Source: a virus. From it: DNA of 20,672 nt. The translations under genes were made by a program, and so were the position numbers. The stretch is taken from IMG/VR virus record IMGVR_UViG_3300042465_001737, positions 1-20,672 of that record. One strand, written 5' to 3'. Of this stretch, positions 1 through 8,110 are shown piece after piece. How positions within the stretch are numbered: the stretch's first letter is position 1; every line of letters starts with the position of its first letter. Under the pieces are notes generated by a model, which did no database searches, had not been told where the DNA came from, and saw only the letters and a list, made by a program, of their open reading frames with translations.

Positions 1-1
1 G

Positions 2-280
2 TCATGACTCGATCGGTGCTTCTAATTCCTCAGCTTCTGGTGCTGCGGGTGCAACGAACTCGTCAGCGTCAGCATCAAAGGTGAAACCGATGCCGGCGTA
101 GGTTCCACGAAAGTTGCCGTTGTACGAGGTCTGATGCCACTGTCCTGCCAAACCGATGCTGGCAATGAACGCCTGACCCGCTGCCTCGGACTCTGGGAAG
201 TCACCGCCGGCGCAGTCATCATTACCAACCACAATCACTTCACGGACAATGCCGTCCTCTACGCGTGCGAAATGTGCCAT
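2..280 (-). CDS. Small distal tail / fibre-associated protein
   Basis: A 92-residue acidic protein with no signal peptide or membrane segment. Its middle (about residues 46-70) has the pattern GQWHQTSYNGNFRGTYAGIG. I recognise this from small proteins encoded next to tail fibres in many aquatic phages, where the biochemical role is unknown. The C-terminus is rich in Ala, Glu and Pro. The ATG at 280 is preceded by AAGGAAAG at normal Shine-Dalgarno spacing. It follows the polyglycine adhesin gene after a 26-base gap, so a role in tail-tip or adhesin assembly is inferred from position. Its TGA stop overlaps an ATG (bases 5-3) in the ATGA arrangement, so another leftward gene probably begins at the window edge and continues outside. 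Confidence 0.75.
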   Translation of the reverse strand: MAHFARVEDGIVREVIVVGNDDCAGGDFPESEAAGQAFIASIGLAGQWHQTSYNGNFRGTYAGIGFTFDADADEFVAPAAPEAEELEAPIES

Positions 281-306
281 GACTTTCCTTTCAATAGTTG
301 AATGAA

Positions 307-2106
307 TTAAGCGGTGCGAACTGCCACGATGACTACACCAGAGCCGCCTGCGCCCGGTGTGTTTGCAGTGTTAGTTCCTCCACCACCACCGCCAGTATTA
401 GCCGTTCCAGCGGTGTTGTAAGCACCACCCCCACCAGTGCCGCCAGCACCGTCACTACCTGTTGCACCTCCGCCACCGCCACCGGCACGAGTGACTGACG
501 ATCCGGTAATACTTGAAGCCAAACCAGCGCCACCGTTAGCAGTACTTGTTCCGGCTACTCCAGCAGCACCAGCACCACCACCGCCACCGCCGAAACCTCC
601 GCCACCAGCACCACCGTTATTACCTTGGGTGCTTACACCAGCCCCAGCGGGACTTGAATTACCTCCACCGCCACCGCCAGAACCTCCACCGCCACCAGCA
701 GCAATGTTTCCTCTGCCTCCAGTTCCTCCACCGATTCCGTAATAAACATCCAAACGTGAAGTGGTTCCGGTTCTTTCTATTGCTCCACCAGCACCAACAG
801 TTACCGTTGCCGTTCCTGCCGCCAAATAAACATTGGTCGCTGAAAGATATCCTCCAGCACCGCCACCACCACCAAAAAAACTAGCAGTGTTATTGGCACC
901 ACCGCCGCCACCACCGCCGACAACGAGAACGTCCGCGAAACCGGCAACGTTCACCGTCAACGTGCCAGACGAATTGAATGTGTAATAAGCATAGTCAGCG
1001 CCGCCGACCGTATACGTTCCAGTCGCTGTGCCACCAAGTGAAGCCGCACCAGCAACAGGTGTGTAAGGGCGTGCAACACGGATGATGACTACACCGGAAC
1101 CGCCAGCGCCGCCGTTCGCTGTTGTTCCCGCACCACCGCCACCGCCGCCCAAGTTCGCGGTTGCTGCCGTTGGAACTACGTTCCCGACCGTTCCTGATGC
1201 ACCTCCACCGCTACCACCAACGCCAGCAGTGTTTCCAGTAACGACACCACCACCACCGCCGCCGCCGTAAACAGTTGACGATCCAACAATGGATGATGTT
1301 AAACCTGCGCCGCCTGCGCCTCCCGGCCCTGATGCAGTTGGCGTGCCCCCCGCCACAGTGTTGCCACCACCACCAGCACCGGCACCGTTTGAAATTACAG
1401 CGCCCGAACCACCATTGAAACCACCTTGAATTGAATTGCCGAAATTGGACGCACCAGCAGCACTGCCACCACCACCACCACCACCGTTTCCTCCATCGCC
1501 GCCGTCAAATCCAGATGCTCGGTTTGTAGTATTGATACCGCCACCGCCACCACCTGCGGAGATTACATCAGCAAATCGTGAACTTCCACCGGCTGGTGCC
1601 GGACGAAAAGCGGTTGAGTTGACAGCACCGGCACCACCAGCACCGACAGTCACAGTGAACGTGCCTGCACTTAAGAAATAATTCTGAGATGAAATAGCCT
1701 TGCCGCCGCCACCGCCGCCGCCTTGTGAAGTCCCGCCGCCGCCACCGCCGCCCACAACGAGAACGTCAGCCAGTCCAGAGGTTGACACAGTGATTGATGA
1801 ACTTGAATTGAAAGTCCAATAATCGTAGGTCACGCCACCGTCAACGTAATCGCCTGTCGGTGCGGGGCTGCTGATCGCTGCGCCACCGAGGGCGCCGCCG
1901 GTCTCTACCCAGTCGGTACCGTCATAGACCTCGGTCGTGTCGGTGTCTTTGAGAAACGAAAACATGCCCTCCACTGGCGATGCAATAGCCGACCCACGCG
2001 CAGCCGATGATGCAAACACCAAAATGCCTTGCATCAAATAGTCATTAGTGTCAGCCGCAGTGAGAACGTCACCAGCCGTGAATGTTTTGAAACCGCCAGC
2101 AGCCAT
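307..2106 (-). CDS. Polyglycine-rich tail adhesin with duplicated domain
   Basis: A 599-residue protein. Residues 1-65 (GFKTFTAGDVLTAADTNDYL... to YDGTDW) are a small domain also encoded alone by the gene just upstream. It is followed by two tandem large copies, roughly residues 84-345 and 346-599. Each copy starts with a YxYxTFNSS beta segment and an ADVLVVGGGGGGG strand, runs through many G5-G8 blocks, and ends with GAGGSGVVI. Glycine-rich domains of this kind occur in phage tail-tip and receptor-binding proteins, where glycine runs can pack as polyglycine II helices, as in the T-even/S16 gp38 adhesins. Host-surface binding is inferred from this and from its place at the distal tail end of the module. 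I chose ATG 2106 over an in-frame upstream codon at 2121, because 2106 shares one base with the preceding stop (TAATG) and matches the paralogue's start. Confidence 0.85.
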   Translation of the reverse strand: MAAGGFKTFTAGDVLTAADTNDYLMQGILVFASSAARGSAIASPVEGMFSFLKDTDTTEVYDGTDWVETGGALGGAAISSPAPTGDYVDGGVTYDYWTFNSSSSITVSTSGLADVLVVGGGGGGGTSQGGGGGGGKAISSQNYFLSAGTFTVTVGAGGAGAVNSTAFRPAPAGGSSRFADVISAGGGGGGINTTNRASGFDGGDGGNGGGGGGGSAAGASNFGNSIQGGFNGGSGAVISNGAGAGGGGNTVAGGTPTASGPGGAGGAGLTSSIVGSSTVYGGGGGGGVVTGNTAGVGGSGGGASGTVGNVVPTAATANLGGGGGGAGTTANGGAGGSGVVIIRVARPYTPVAGAASLGGTATGTYTVGGADYAYYTFNSSGTLTVNVAGFADVLVVGGGGGGGANNTASFFGGGGGAGGYLSATNVYLAAGTATVTVGAGGAIERTGTTSRLDVYYGIGGGTGGRGNIAAGGGGGSGGGGGGNSSPAGAGVSTQGNNGGAGGGGFGGGGGGAGAAGVAGTSTANGGAGLASSITGSSVTRAGGGGGGATGSDGAGGTGGGGAYNTAGTANTGGGGGGTNTANTPGAGGSGVVIVAVRTA

Positions 2107-2318
2107 TAGAAGTCCGTCCAATCTGTTCCGTCATAGAATGTCAAGGTGTCAGTGTCTTTCAAGAAAGCAAACTGACCCTCGTTGGGTGAAGCGATAGCAC
2201 TGCCACGCGCAGCAGCGGAAGCAAACACACACACCTGCTGTTGCATTATGTAATTGTTAACATCAGCAGCTGTGAGAACATCCCCAGCCGTGAACACTTT
2301 GAAACCACTTGGTGGCAT
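2106..2318 (-). CDS. Short paralogue of the adhesin N-terminal domain
   Basis: A 70-residue protein, nearly the same over its whole length as residues 1-65 of the next gene. Shared blocks are GFKxFTAGDVLTAADxNxY, FASxAARGSAIASPxEG and FLKDTDTxxxYDGTDW. This domain is common at the N-terminus of phage tail fibre and tail-tip proteins, where it probably docks the fibre to the tail. It may form a stand-alone collar subunit or be left from a duplication. The ATG at 2318 has a good GGGAG Shine-Dalgarno 6 bases upstream. The stop overlaps the adhesin start by one base, so the two are probably translationally coupled. The function is inferred from paralogy and position. Confidence 0.8.
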   Translation of the reverse strand: MPPSGFKVFTAGDVLTAADVNNYIMQQQVCVFASAAARGSAIASPNEGQFAFLKDTDTLTFYDGTDWTDF

Positions 2319-2331
2319 GTCACTCCCTTAG

Positions 2332-3534
2332 TTAGAATCCGAGCCGGCCATCGTCAAGTTGATCAAGGTCAAGAACAAACGCGGTCAAAGTCTCTGAGAA
2401 GTTGAACCGCACTGAATGGTCAGCGGGCGTGATGTTGTGCTCGATCTGGTCAACAACCACGCTGCGTTCAATCGGTGAACCAATACCCTGCGGTGTGAAC
2501 ACAATGCCCACAGGCGTTCCCAATTCCAAGCCAAGCACCTGTGCTTGTTGTGCCAGGGTGAGGGCGTTGATGCGGACTTCAAGACCGTTGACCCGTACCT
2601 GTGGCTCGGAATACCGGAACAAATAAAAGTCGGCAATGTCTTGCGCCTCGTCAACATCGGCCAACAGTGTCTTGATGTCCAACACGGTCAGCCCGTAGTT
2701 GTTGACGGCAGCGTTGCCAGCGGTGGCAATGGCGGTGCCGCCAACGTATTGCACTGACACCTGCGTGAACAAAGACTCCGTGCCAAACTCCAGTGATATA
2801 TCAGAGAAGGGAACGCCGGTGCCGTCATCTTTGAAAAACACTGTCGGCGCAGCTTGTGAAGTTGGACGCTCAAGGAACTCAAGGACGCCATCTTTGGCAA
2901 TGAATAACGCGCCACCTTCGGAGACATCAATGGTCTGCAAGTACGACAGGGCGGTGGTGTTGTCCGCAATGACATCAGCGCCCAAAGATGCAACACCGGT
3001 GTTAATGCGCCGCTTACCAATAGGCCAAGAAACGTCAGTGAGAATGGCAGACACCCGAGCACCTGATGCTTGCGCCGTTGCCGTCCCTGCCGTGATTGTT
3101 TCCCCAGCCAACAGGGTGAAACCGTCAGTGCCTTTCGCCGTAGTCGTGGCATCACCGTCAAGGGAAAATTGGAGATCCCAGTCCTCAACAATGCCGGTGA
3201 ACAACGCCTGCCCACCGACCTCGATGGACAACGCTTTGCGCGGCAGAATCGATGGCGCATAAGGCGACACCGCCGTGCCTGCCGTGGGGTCATACAACCG
3301 CGCACGGTTATCCAACACCACAGAGGCTTGGCCTGCCGTGAACGCCGTCAACTCACGCGAACGACCACGGCGCACCGACACCGACCGCACATCGTCAGAG
3401 ACATCCTCAAAGACTTCACCAGCCAACAAGAACGTGGCATTGTCCAGCTCGCCTTTAGTCGTATCGTCAAGGGTGAAAAAGTTACCGGCACCGGCCAAAG
3501 ACAAGTCAAAGGCAATGCGAACCGTGGGCTGCAT
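2332..3534 (-). CDS. Minor tail protein, baseplate hub-like
   Basis: A 400-residue protein directly after the tape measure. Residues about 49-130 carry SVSVRRGRSREL...FTAGQASVVLDNRARLYDP, then SPYAP..LPRKALSIEV and FTGIVEDW. I know this series from the minor tail protein that follows the tape measure in many actinobacterial siphophages. These proteins are thought to form the distal tail/baseplate hub to which the fibres attach. The ATG shares one base with the tape measure stop (TAATG), so no separate ribosome site is needed. There is no visible enzymatic motif. The assignment as a tail-tip structural protein is firm; the exact position in the tip is inferred. Confidence 0.8.
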   Translation of the reverse strand: MQPTVRIAFDLSLAGAGNFFTLDDTTKGELDNATFLLAGEVFEDVSDDVRSVSVRRGRSRELTAFTAGQASVVLDNRARLYDPTAGTAVSPYAPSILPRKALSIEVGGQALFTGIVEDWDLQFSLDGDATTTAKGTDGFTLLAGETITAGTATAQASGARVSAILTDVSWPIGKRRINTGVASLGADVIADNTTALSYLQTIDVSEGGALFIAKDGVLEFLERPTSQAAPTVFFKDDGTGVPFSDISLEFGTESLFTQVSVQYVGGTAIATAGNAAVNNYGLTVLDIKTLLADVDEAQDIADFYLFRYSEPQVRVNGLEVRINALTLAQQAQVLGLELGTPVGIVFTPQGIGSPIERSVVVDQIEHNITPADHSVRFNFSETLTAFVLDLDQLDDGRLGF

Positions 3535-5687
3535 TACGCCACCGTCAACGGCAGCGCACCATTGCGCCGCTGATACTGACGCAACGCGCTCACAATCTGT
3601 TCACCAACCTGGGTGCCATCAGCGCCCATGCCGGCATTGACGGTGAGGTTGATGACCGAGCCGCCCATTTGATTGTTCGGCACGATGTTGCCCGATGATG
3701 AAGGCACAAACAATTCGGGGCCAACCTCGCCGACAATGTAGGGGCGGTTACTAGACACGGGGCCGCCAGCGGCTCTGCCTGGTACGCCGCCGCTGGTGAC
3801 ACCTGAACTAATGCGCGTCACAATTTCATTGATTGATCTTGTCACCTGCACGTCAATGCGCACCTCACGGGTTGCGGCATCGGCTAGGTTGTCCATTACG
3901 TTCATCAGGCGTTTGCGGCCAATGCCGTCTTTGCCCATGTATTCTTTGAAAGCGTCAATGGTGTCCTCTGCTGTCTTGACGCCGGCAGCTTTGAACTTAA
4001 TTGCAGACTGTTCGCCAACGGCGTCGGCGATAGCGCTCACTGAGGCAACGGCGGTGTTGAGTTGCTCAACCAAGACTGCACCATTGCCGCTTAGCAGCTC
4101 TTTTGCCAACTGTGCGCCACGCTCAGCTGACAATGCAGCCACAGCGGTGAATGCTTCCTCGCTCAATTCTGTCTTGAGCAATCCTTGCAATTGCTCACCG
4201 AATTTGACGATGCCACCGGCCTGCGCAGAGATCCCGTCAACAATTCCGGTGCCGCCCTCTTTGGCTTTGTCCACGGCGCTGGCAAAGTTCAACTGACCGG
4301 TCAAACCGCCAGCAACGGAATCGCGAAAACCATTGAACTCGTCTTGTGCGGCTTGCAAGTTGGCGTTAAGTTTTTCCAAGCCTTCACTGTTGACCTGGGC
4401 TAATGCCTCTTTGAAAGTGAACACGTCTTTTGCGGCGGCGGCACTTGACGTGCCAACAGAGGTTGTTGCTGTCGCCGTTATTCTGCGCGCCGCTGCATCA
4501 TTGTTAGCCATAACAATTGCGCGGGTGCCAGCGTCTTGCATCTTTTGATCAAGTGACGACATGGCGGAAAACTGGTTGACCACAGCAACAGTTGTTGCAT
4601 CTAATGCGCCGCGCAACCTGCCCTGCTCGGACACAACACCAATCATCGCGCCCGTGGCGCTAATGTATTCGCCCTTGAGTTTCTGCAATGCGTTGGCTTG
4701 CTTTTCAGTTGTCGTGCGTGATGCAGCGCCCGCGTTAATCAAACCCTGAGTAATTTTCACAACAGTGGCCAACGGTGGGAAAAGATTCGTGGTCAACTTC
4801 AACACATCAAAGAACTCGAAAGTCGAACCTGTTGTCTTGTTCACGCTAGTGACAAGATTATTCAAAGGTTGGATGGTCAAACCCACACCAGTAATCAAGT
4901 CAGCCATTGACTGCGCCGCTGTGTCAACTGCATCGGCCATGCCAGAGGTGCCGCCAAAGGCTTCGGATATATCCTCAACCGCGTTCAGTAATGCGACGCC
5001 AATGAGTTCCTTGCCTTCATCGACAGCAATGTTCAGTTGGTTGATCTTGCCTTGGTAAGTATCGGCAGCGGCAGCAGCTTGGCCAGAGAACCTGTCAGAC
5101 AATGCAGCCGTGATCTTGTCCATGTCTTTGGACTTGAGCAGGTTGGCATCAAGGCCAGCGCCAAGGCGTGACAGCCCAGTGGTCGATCCTGTAAACGCAC
5201 GGGCAAGGGCTAGGGTGACGGCTTCAAGGTCACGGCCAGTTCCCGCGCTGACATCCATCGCCAGTTGCAGATTCTTTTGCGATAACCCAACATCACCAGT
5301 GGCGGTGACAAGTCTTTGGAAAGCAGGCCGCAACTTGTCATCAGCCACGCCAGTCTCACGCGCCAAGGCGTCAATGAACTTCTCAATGGGTGCAACTTGG
5401 TGCGCTGCGCCAACATTCTGCAACGCGATCTCAAGGGAACGCATTGCCTTTTCATCGGCTAGGGCAGCGGTGACCGAACTTTGGAAAAAGTCAAGGACGT
5501 TGCGGCCAATAACGCCAACACCAAAGGCCGCACCGATGGCTGCGCCTGCGCCAGCAAACGAGCTACTAAATGATTTGCTAAAACCTTTGGCCTGACTGTC
5601 AAGCGTTGAGATGTCTTTCTTGGCCTTCTGAACTCCTGCACCGTCATAGTCGCCATAAATGTGAACGCGAGCGCCGGTCTTTGCCAT
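3534..5687 (-). CDS. Tail tape measure protein
   Basis: A 717-residue protein that sets tail length and is threaded inside the tail tube. It is the longest gene in the tail module. A charged helical N-terminus (AKKDISTLDSQAKGF) leads into an Ala/Gly-rich hydrophobic stretch at about 44-61. A long helix-forming middle follows. The C-terminal signature, RAAGGPVSSNRPYIVGEVGPELFVPSSSG, is typical of tape measures and ends in IVPN. With the usual rule of about 1.5 angstrom per residue the tail would be near 105-110 nm, as an estimate. No lysozyme or peptidase domain is evident. The start shares one base with the previous stop (TAATG). Confidence 0.93.
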   Translation of the reverse strand: MAKTGARVHIYGDYDGAGVQKAKKDISTLDSQAKGFSKSFSSSFAGAGAAIGAAFGVGVIGRNVLDFFQSSVTAALADEKAMRSLEIALQNVGAAHQVAPIEKFIDALARETGVADDKLRPAFQRLVTATGDVGLSQKNLQLAMDVSAGTGRDLEAVTLALARAFTGSTTGLSRLGAGLDANLLKSKDMDKITAALSDRFSGQAAAAADTYQGKINQLNIAVDEGKELIGVALLNAVEDISEAFGGTSGMADAVDTAAQSMADLITGVGLTIQPLNNLVTSVNKTTGSTFEFFDVLKLTTNLFPPLATVVKITQGLINAGAASRTTTEKQANALQKLKGEYISATGAMIGVVSEQGRLRGALDATTVAVVNQFSAMSSLDQKMQDAGTRAIVMANNDAAARRITATATTSVGTSSAAAAKDVFTFKEALAQVNSEGLEKLNANLQAAQDEFNGFRDSVAGGLTGQLNFASAVDKAKEGGTGIVDGISAQAGGIVKFGEQLQGLLKTELSEEAFTAVAALSAERGAQLAKELLSGNGAVLVEQLNTAVASVSAIADAVGEQSAIKFKAAGVKTAEDTIDAFKEYMGKDGIGRKRLMNVMDNLADAATREVRIDVQVTRSINEIVTRISSGVTSGGVPGRAAGGPVSSNRPYIVGEVGPELFVPSSSGNIVPNNQMGGSVINLTVNAGMGADGTQVGEQIVSALRQYQRRNGALPLTVA

Positions 5688-6220
5688 TATCTCAACCCTG
5701 CCTTTCGCGCTTCATCAATTATTTGGTCACGGATTGCATCACGAATGTCTTGACTCATGTTCTGGTAATACGCTGCAATCAACGTGCGTGGTTGTTTGCG
5801 TGGGAAACGTTGGTTGATAACTTTGACCAAGTTTTCACCGCCGCCAGTTGTAACCCGTGAACCGTCACCCATGACTTCAAAGATGGCGCCGGCGGCGCTG
5901 GTTTGGATAACATCATAACCAAGACCGGCACTGACGCCCTTGCGCCTGAAATTGTTTTTCTTGACCTTGAAACCTCTGGCAACTTCACCGGAATCAAATG
6001 ACAAGTCACGGCCATCACGGGAGAATCTCCACTGACCCCAGTTGCTCAATGGGTTGCTGCTAGGTGTCAAATAAGTCGCGTCAACAACAACACGCTTGGC
6101 AACGCCAGTGATTGTTTTCTGAATGTTCTTGGCAGCAGATTTGTCAATGACTTCCAAGGCGTTCATCAATTGCTTAAGATTAGTGACTTCAATTTTCCAA
6201 CCACTCAGACCGCCAGCCAT
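5687..6220 (-). CDS. Neck/tail-completion-like protein (HK97 gp10-like), tentative
   Basis: A 177-residue basic protein. The N-terminus reads as two helices (VTNLKQLMNALEVIDKSAAKNIQKTI, then VAKRVVVDATYLTP). A polar middle has SNWGQWRFSRDGRDL, and the C-terminal helix is RDAIRDQIIDEARKAGL. The layout of helix, helix, beta region and a final helix resembles HK97 gp10-type tail completion proteins, which trim or bind the tail end at the neck. I cannot show this from motifs. The position is unusual: such proteins normally lie between connector and tail terminator, whereas this gene sits between gpGT and the tape measure. It starts two bases after the gpGT stop and shares a base with the tape measure start. 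Treat it as a conserved tail-assembly protein of uncertain role. Confidence 0.6.
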   Translation of the reverse strand: MAGGLSGWKIEVTNLKQLMNALEVIDKSAAKNIQKTITGVAKRVVVDATYLTPSSNPLSNWGQWRFSRDGRDLSFDSGEVARGFKVKKNNFRRKGVSAGLGYDVIQTSAAGAIFEVMGDGSRVTTGGGENLVKVINQRFPRKQPRTLIAAYYQNMSQDIRDAIRDQIIDEARKAGLR

Positions 6221-6222
6221 TG

Positions 6223-6638
6223 TCAGCCCTTCCTCCGCGCCTTGTTTGTTTCAACATGCCGCCAACGCAAATATCGGTGCATCGTTGTCAACATCCGATC
6301 CGATTCTTGCAACAGCACTGACGGTGCGATATGGAACTCATAAGCCAAGTGGACTATTGCCCAGTGTTGGCTTTGCTCTCCAAAGGGACAATTTCGGAAT
6401 CTTCTCCAAACGTGACGCTTTCAACATTTTCCAACCATGCGTGAAAGTCGCCTAAGTCTTTTTGTTTGCGACTCAAGGCGTGCCATGACAACCAGCACAA
6501 GTCGGTGAACTTCAACTCTGTCTGAAACTTTGCAACGCTGCGGTTGTAAGTTTCCTCAAAGCCAACGAAGTCCACGGCGGCAACCGAGGCTGCCGCCGTA
6601 GAACCATCGTTATAAACAACATCCAGATTCATTTTCAT
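6223..6638 (-). CDS. Tail assembly chaperone gpGT, made by -1 frameshift
   Basis: A fusion of gpG with a downstream open segment in the -1 frame, about 138 residues in all. The zero-frame codons CCT TTG at 6387-6381 form a perfect X XXY YYZ slippery heptamer (CCCTTTG). After slippage the ribosome reads GEQSQHWAIVHLAYEFHIAP, then SVLLQESDRMLTTMHRYLRW, and stops at TGA 6225-6223. Segments of the form HLAxEFxIxPSxLL...ML are typical of the T part of lambda-type tail chaperones. The -1 frame is open only from a TGA just before the slippery site to 6223, which fits this mechanism. gpGT binds tube subunits and the tape measure during tail assembly. Confidence 0.85.
6354..6638 (-). CDS. Tail assembly chaperone gpG
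   Basis: A 94-residue acidic protein between tail tube and tape measure genes, the standard place for the lambda gpG-type chaperone. It begins MKMNLDVVYNDGS, has a helical centre (FVGFEETYNRSVAKF, TDLCWLSWHAL) and an acidic tail (FGEDSEIVPLESKANTGQ). This is the product of ribosomes that do not slip at CCCTTTG (6387-6381). It should greatly outnumber gpGT. The ATG at 6638 has GGGAG 7 bases upstream. The family is known by position and architecture more than by sequence, so the frameshift partner is the best support for this call. Confidence 0.85.
   Translation of the reverse strand: MKMNLDVVYNDGSTAAASVAAVDFVGFEETYNRSVAKFQTELKFTDLCWLSWHALSRKQKDLGDFHAWLENVESVTFGEDSEIVPLESKANTGQ
6381..6387 (-). 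promoter_or_regulatory. -1 programmed ribosomal frameshift site
   Basis: The minus strand reads CCCTTTG in register C CCT TTG. Both tRNAs can re-pair after moving one base back (CCC TTT). It lies 9 codons before the gpG stop. The -1 frame downstream encodes a chaperone T-like segment ending at 6223. There is no obvious strong pseudoknot immediately after it, but I could not fold the RNA. Confidence 0.82.
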
Positions 6639-6677
6639 TGCAGGACTCCCTTGCGTAGGTGGTGGAATGAATTAGAA

Positions 6678-7094
6678 CTAGGCGCCGGTGCCGCGTGTTA
6701 CTGCGCCGGTGATTGGGAAGCTCACGGAAAATGTAGCGAGGTCGCCAACGGCTGAATCGATTGGGCTATATTCTGAAACAAGTACGGCAAATTCATAACT
6801 TGGGGAAGCCGACCCTGCGGCAGCAGTTCCTGCTGGTCGAATAGCAACAGCAGCGGTTCCGCCAAGGTTAGTGAAAAACGTTGAGTCAATTGATGCCAAC
6901 GCAAAGTCCTGGTGAAGTTCCATGGACAATGTGCCGGATTTCAACCCGCCAATTCTGTCCCTGTAGCCATTGCTGGAAAAACTGGTCACCTCAATATCAT
7001 CTGCCTCAAGTGCGATTGTGGCTTGTGCAACGTTTGCGCTGATGGTTCCGCCAGCGAAAACCACCACGGGATTCTGAACAACATATTTTGCCAT
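6678..7094 (-). CDS. Major tail (tube) protein
   Basis: A 138-residue protein between the tail terminator and gpG, the expected place for the tube subunit. The sequence is beta-rich and Ala/Ser/Thr-rich. It has VVVFAGGTISANVAQATIAL at the start, a central FSSNGYRDRIGGLKSGTLSM segment, and ends FSVSFPITGAVTRG. The pattern 'no offset, GGLKSGTLSME..QDF' is what I know from tube proteins of actinobacterial siphophages. It is shorter than lambda gpV and has no Ig-like C-terminal domain. The ATG at 7094 follows AAGGAG by 8 bases, one of the strongest ribosome sites in the window, which suits a protein needed in hundreds of copies per virion. Confidence 0.82.
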   Translation of the reverse strand: MAKYVVQNPVVVFAGGTISANVAQATIALEADDIEVTSFSSNGYRDRIGGLKSGTLSMELHQDFALASIDSTFFTNLGGTAAVAIRPAGTAAAGSASPSYEFAVLVSEYSPIDSAVGDLATFSVSFPITGAVTRGTGA

Positions 7095-7106
7095 GTTTGG
7101 CTCTCC

Positions 7107-7514
7107 TTATGCGTAAACTTGGACAACGAATTCCGCTGCCAAGTAAGTGACATCAGCAACGCTGATTTGGTTGTAACTGCGCAGGGATGTTACCCGACAG
7201 TCAAAGGCTTGACCGCCGAGAGTTCTATTGGATTGAATGGCCGCTTTGATACTTTGTGCGCCACTGCCTGAACAGTATGCGTCCAACTTATTCTGCGCCA
7301 TCCGTTCATCAACACGGCCAACAATAACCATGACGCTGAACTCATACTCGTCACCGCCGCTGCGTGCAAAGGCGGTGTCGTAAGTAATGGAGGTAGGCAT
7401 GACCACGGCAACTGGTGGGTTGATCTGGTCGGGCACCGTTGCCGCGGTGCGCAAACCTGACACGGTTGCCAAGTTGGTGGCAATGCCAGCTCGTAGCGCG
7501 GAAACGTCAGCCAT
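7107..7514 (-). CDS. Tail terminator / head-tail joining protein
   Basis: A 135-residue alpha/beta protein, MADVSALRAGIATNL at the start. It then has PPVAVVMPTSITYDTAF, FSVMVIVGRVDERMAQNKLD, SIKAAIQSNRTLGG and a final VTYLAAEFVVQVYA. The order of these blocks matches the small protein between connector and tail tube in many siphophages, which caps the tube and joins it to the neck (lambda gpU-like role). Its ATG shares one base with the connector's stop (TAATG), so expression is coupled. I see no other domain. The role is inferred from block pattern and gene order together. Confidence 0.78.
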   Translation of the reverse strand: MADVSALRAGIATNLATVSGLRTAATVPDQINPPVAVVMPTSITYDTAFARSGGDEYEFSVMVIVGRVDERMAQNKLDAYCSGSGAQSIKAAIQSNRTLGGQAFDCRVTSLRSYNQISVADVTYLAAEFVVQVYA

Positions 7515-8110
7515 TAGTTTGCTGCAATCTTTTTGAAGGGGCGAATGAGCATGGCAACATCGGGGTCAACTTTGCCCACTCTGATGGCGCCCATGTCTCC
7601 AAAGCCGGCAACACCGAGGGGACTATCAAGACGCTTGAAAATTCTTGACGCCTGAATCACTGTTGCCTGGGTTACTTGAATGGGCGTTGGTGTAAATCCG
7701 TAAACACCTTCAATGCGCACCGTTGCCTGCCGTTTGTAAATGGGCAGCAAATATTCACCGACCATGCGCAGCCGTGAGATGGGGAAAAAGTTGCCGCTGA
7801 CCCGTTGGTTCAATGGCTCGATCTGGTAGTCATTAGTCTCAAGGGTAATCAAGAATGTCAACTCACCGGCGTCATCTAACTTGACACTGACAATGCTAGT
7901 CAGGTCATCAACGTCCACCGTGTAATCATCGTTTGGTGTAAAGTCGCGGGTTGCCGTTCCTGCACTAAAAAAGTTCCGGTCACACTCGGCGTCAATCATC
8001 CGACTAGCCGACTCCACTGCCATCTCTAGCAATGAATCGTCAAGGGCGTCCGTGATCTTGGTTGCGGCTTTGATCTGAGTTAAAGTGCAGTAGCCGTTAG
8101 TTATTGCCAT
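7514..8110 (-). CDS. Head-tail connector, gp6-like
   Basis: A 198-residue protein of the HK97 gp6-like connector type, which forms the ring between portal and tail. The N-terminal helices read YCTLTQIKAATKITDALDDS, then LLEMAVESASRMIDAECDRN. This 'tolttrxxxl..i...d..l...i..As..id..c.R.F' pattern is characteristic. A beta-rich middle follows (FTPNDDYTVDVDDLTSI), then a VRIEGVYGF..TP element and C-terminal helices. The reading frame is open back to 8305, but that part overlaps the epimerase gene. ATG 8110 has GGAG 7 bases upstream and begins the conserved region, so I chose it. It overlaps the epimerase stop by 14 bases, which shows that the sugar cassette is spliced tightly into the virion operon. 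Confidence 0.82.
   Translation of the reverse strand: MAITNGYCTLTQIKAATKITDALDDSLLEMAVESASRMIDAECDRNFFSAGTATRDFTPNDDYTVDVDDLTSIVSVKLDDAGELTFLITLETNDYQIEPLNQRVSGNFFPISRLRMVGEYLLPIYKRQATVRIEGVYGFTPTPIQVTQATVIQASRIFKRLDSPLGVAGFGDMGAIRVGKVDPDVAMLIRPFKKIAAN

Noticed and set aside
437-1681. Rightward proline-rich reading frames
   Set aside because: They are the antisense of the polyglycine gene: complementary GGN codons read as proline. They have no ribosome sites.
2402-5860. Several rightward frames of 60-190 codons
   Set aside because: They lie antisense to the tail hub and tape measure genes. They have no family resemblance and arise from codon bias on the other strand.
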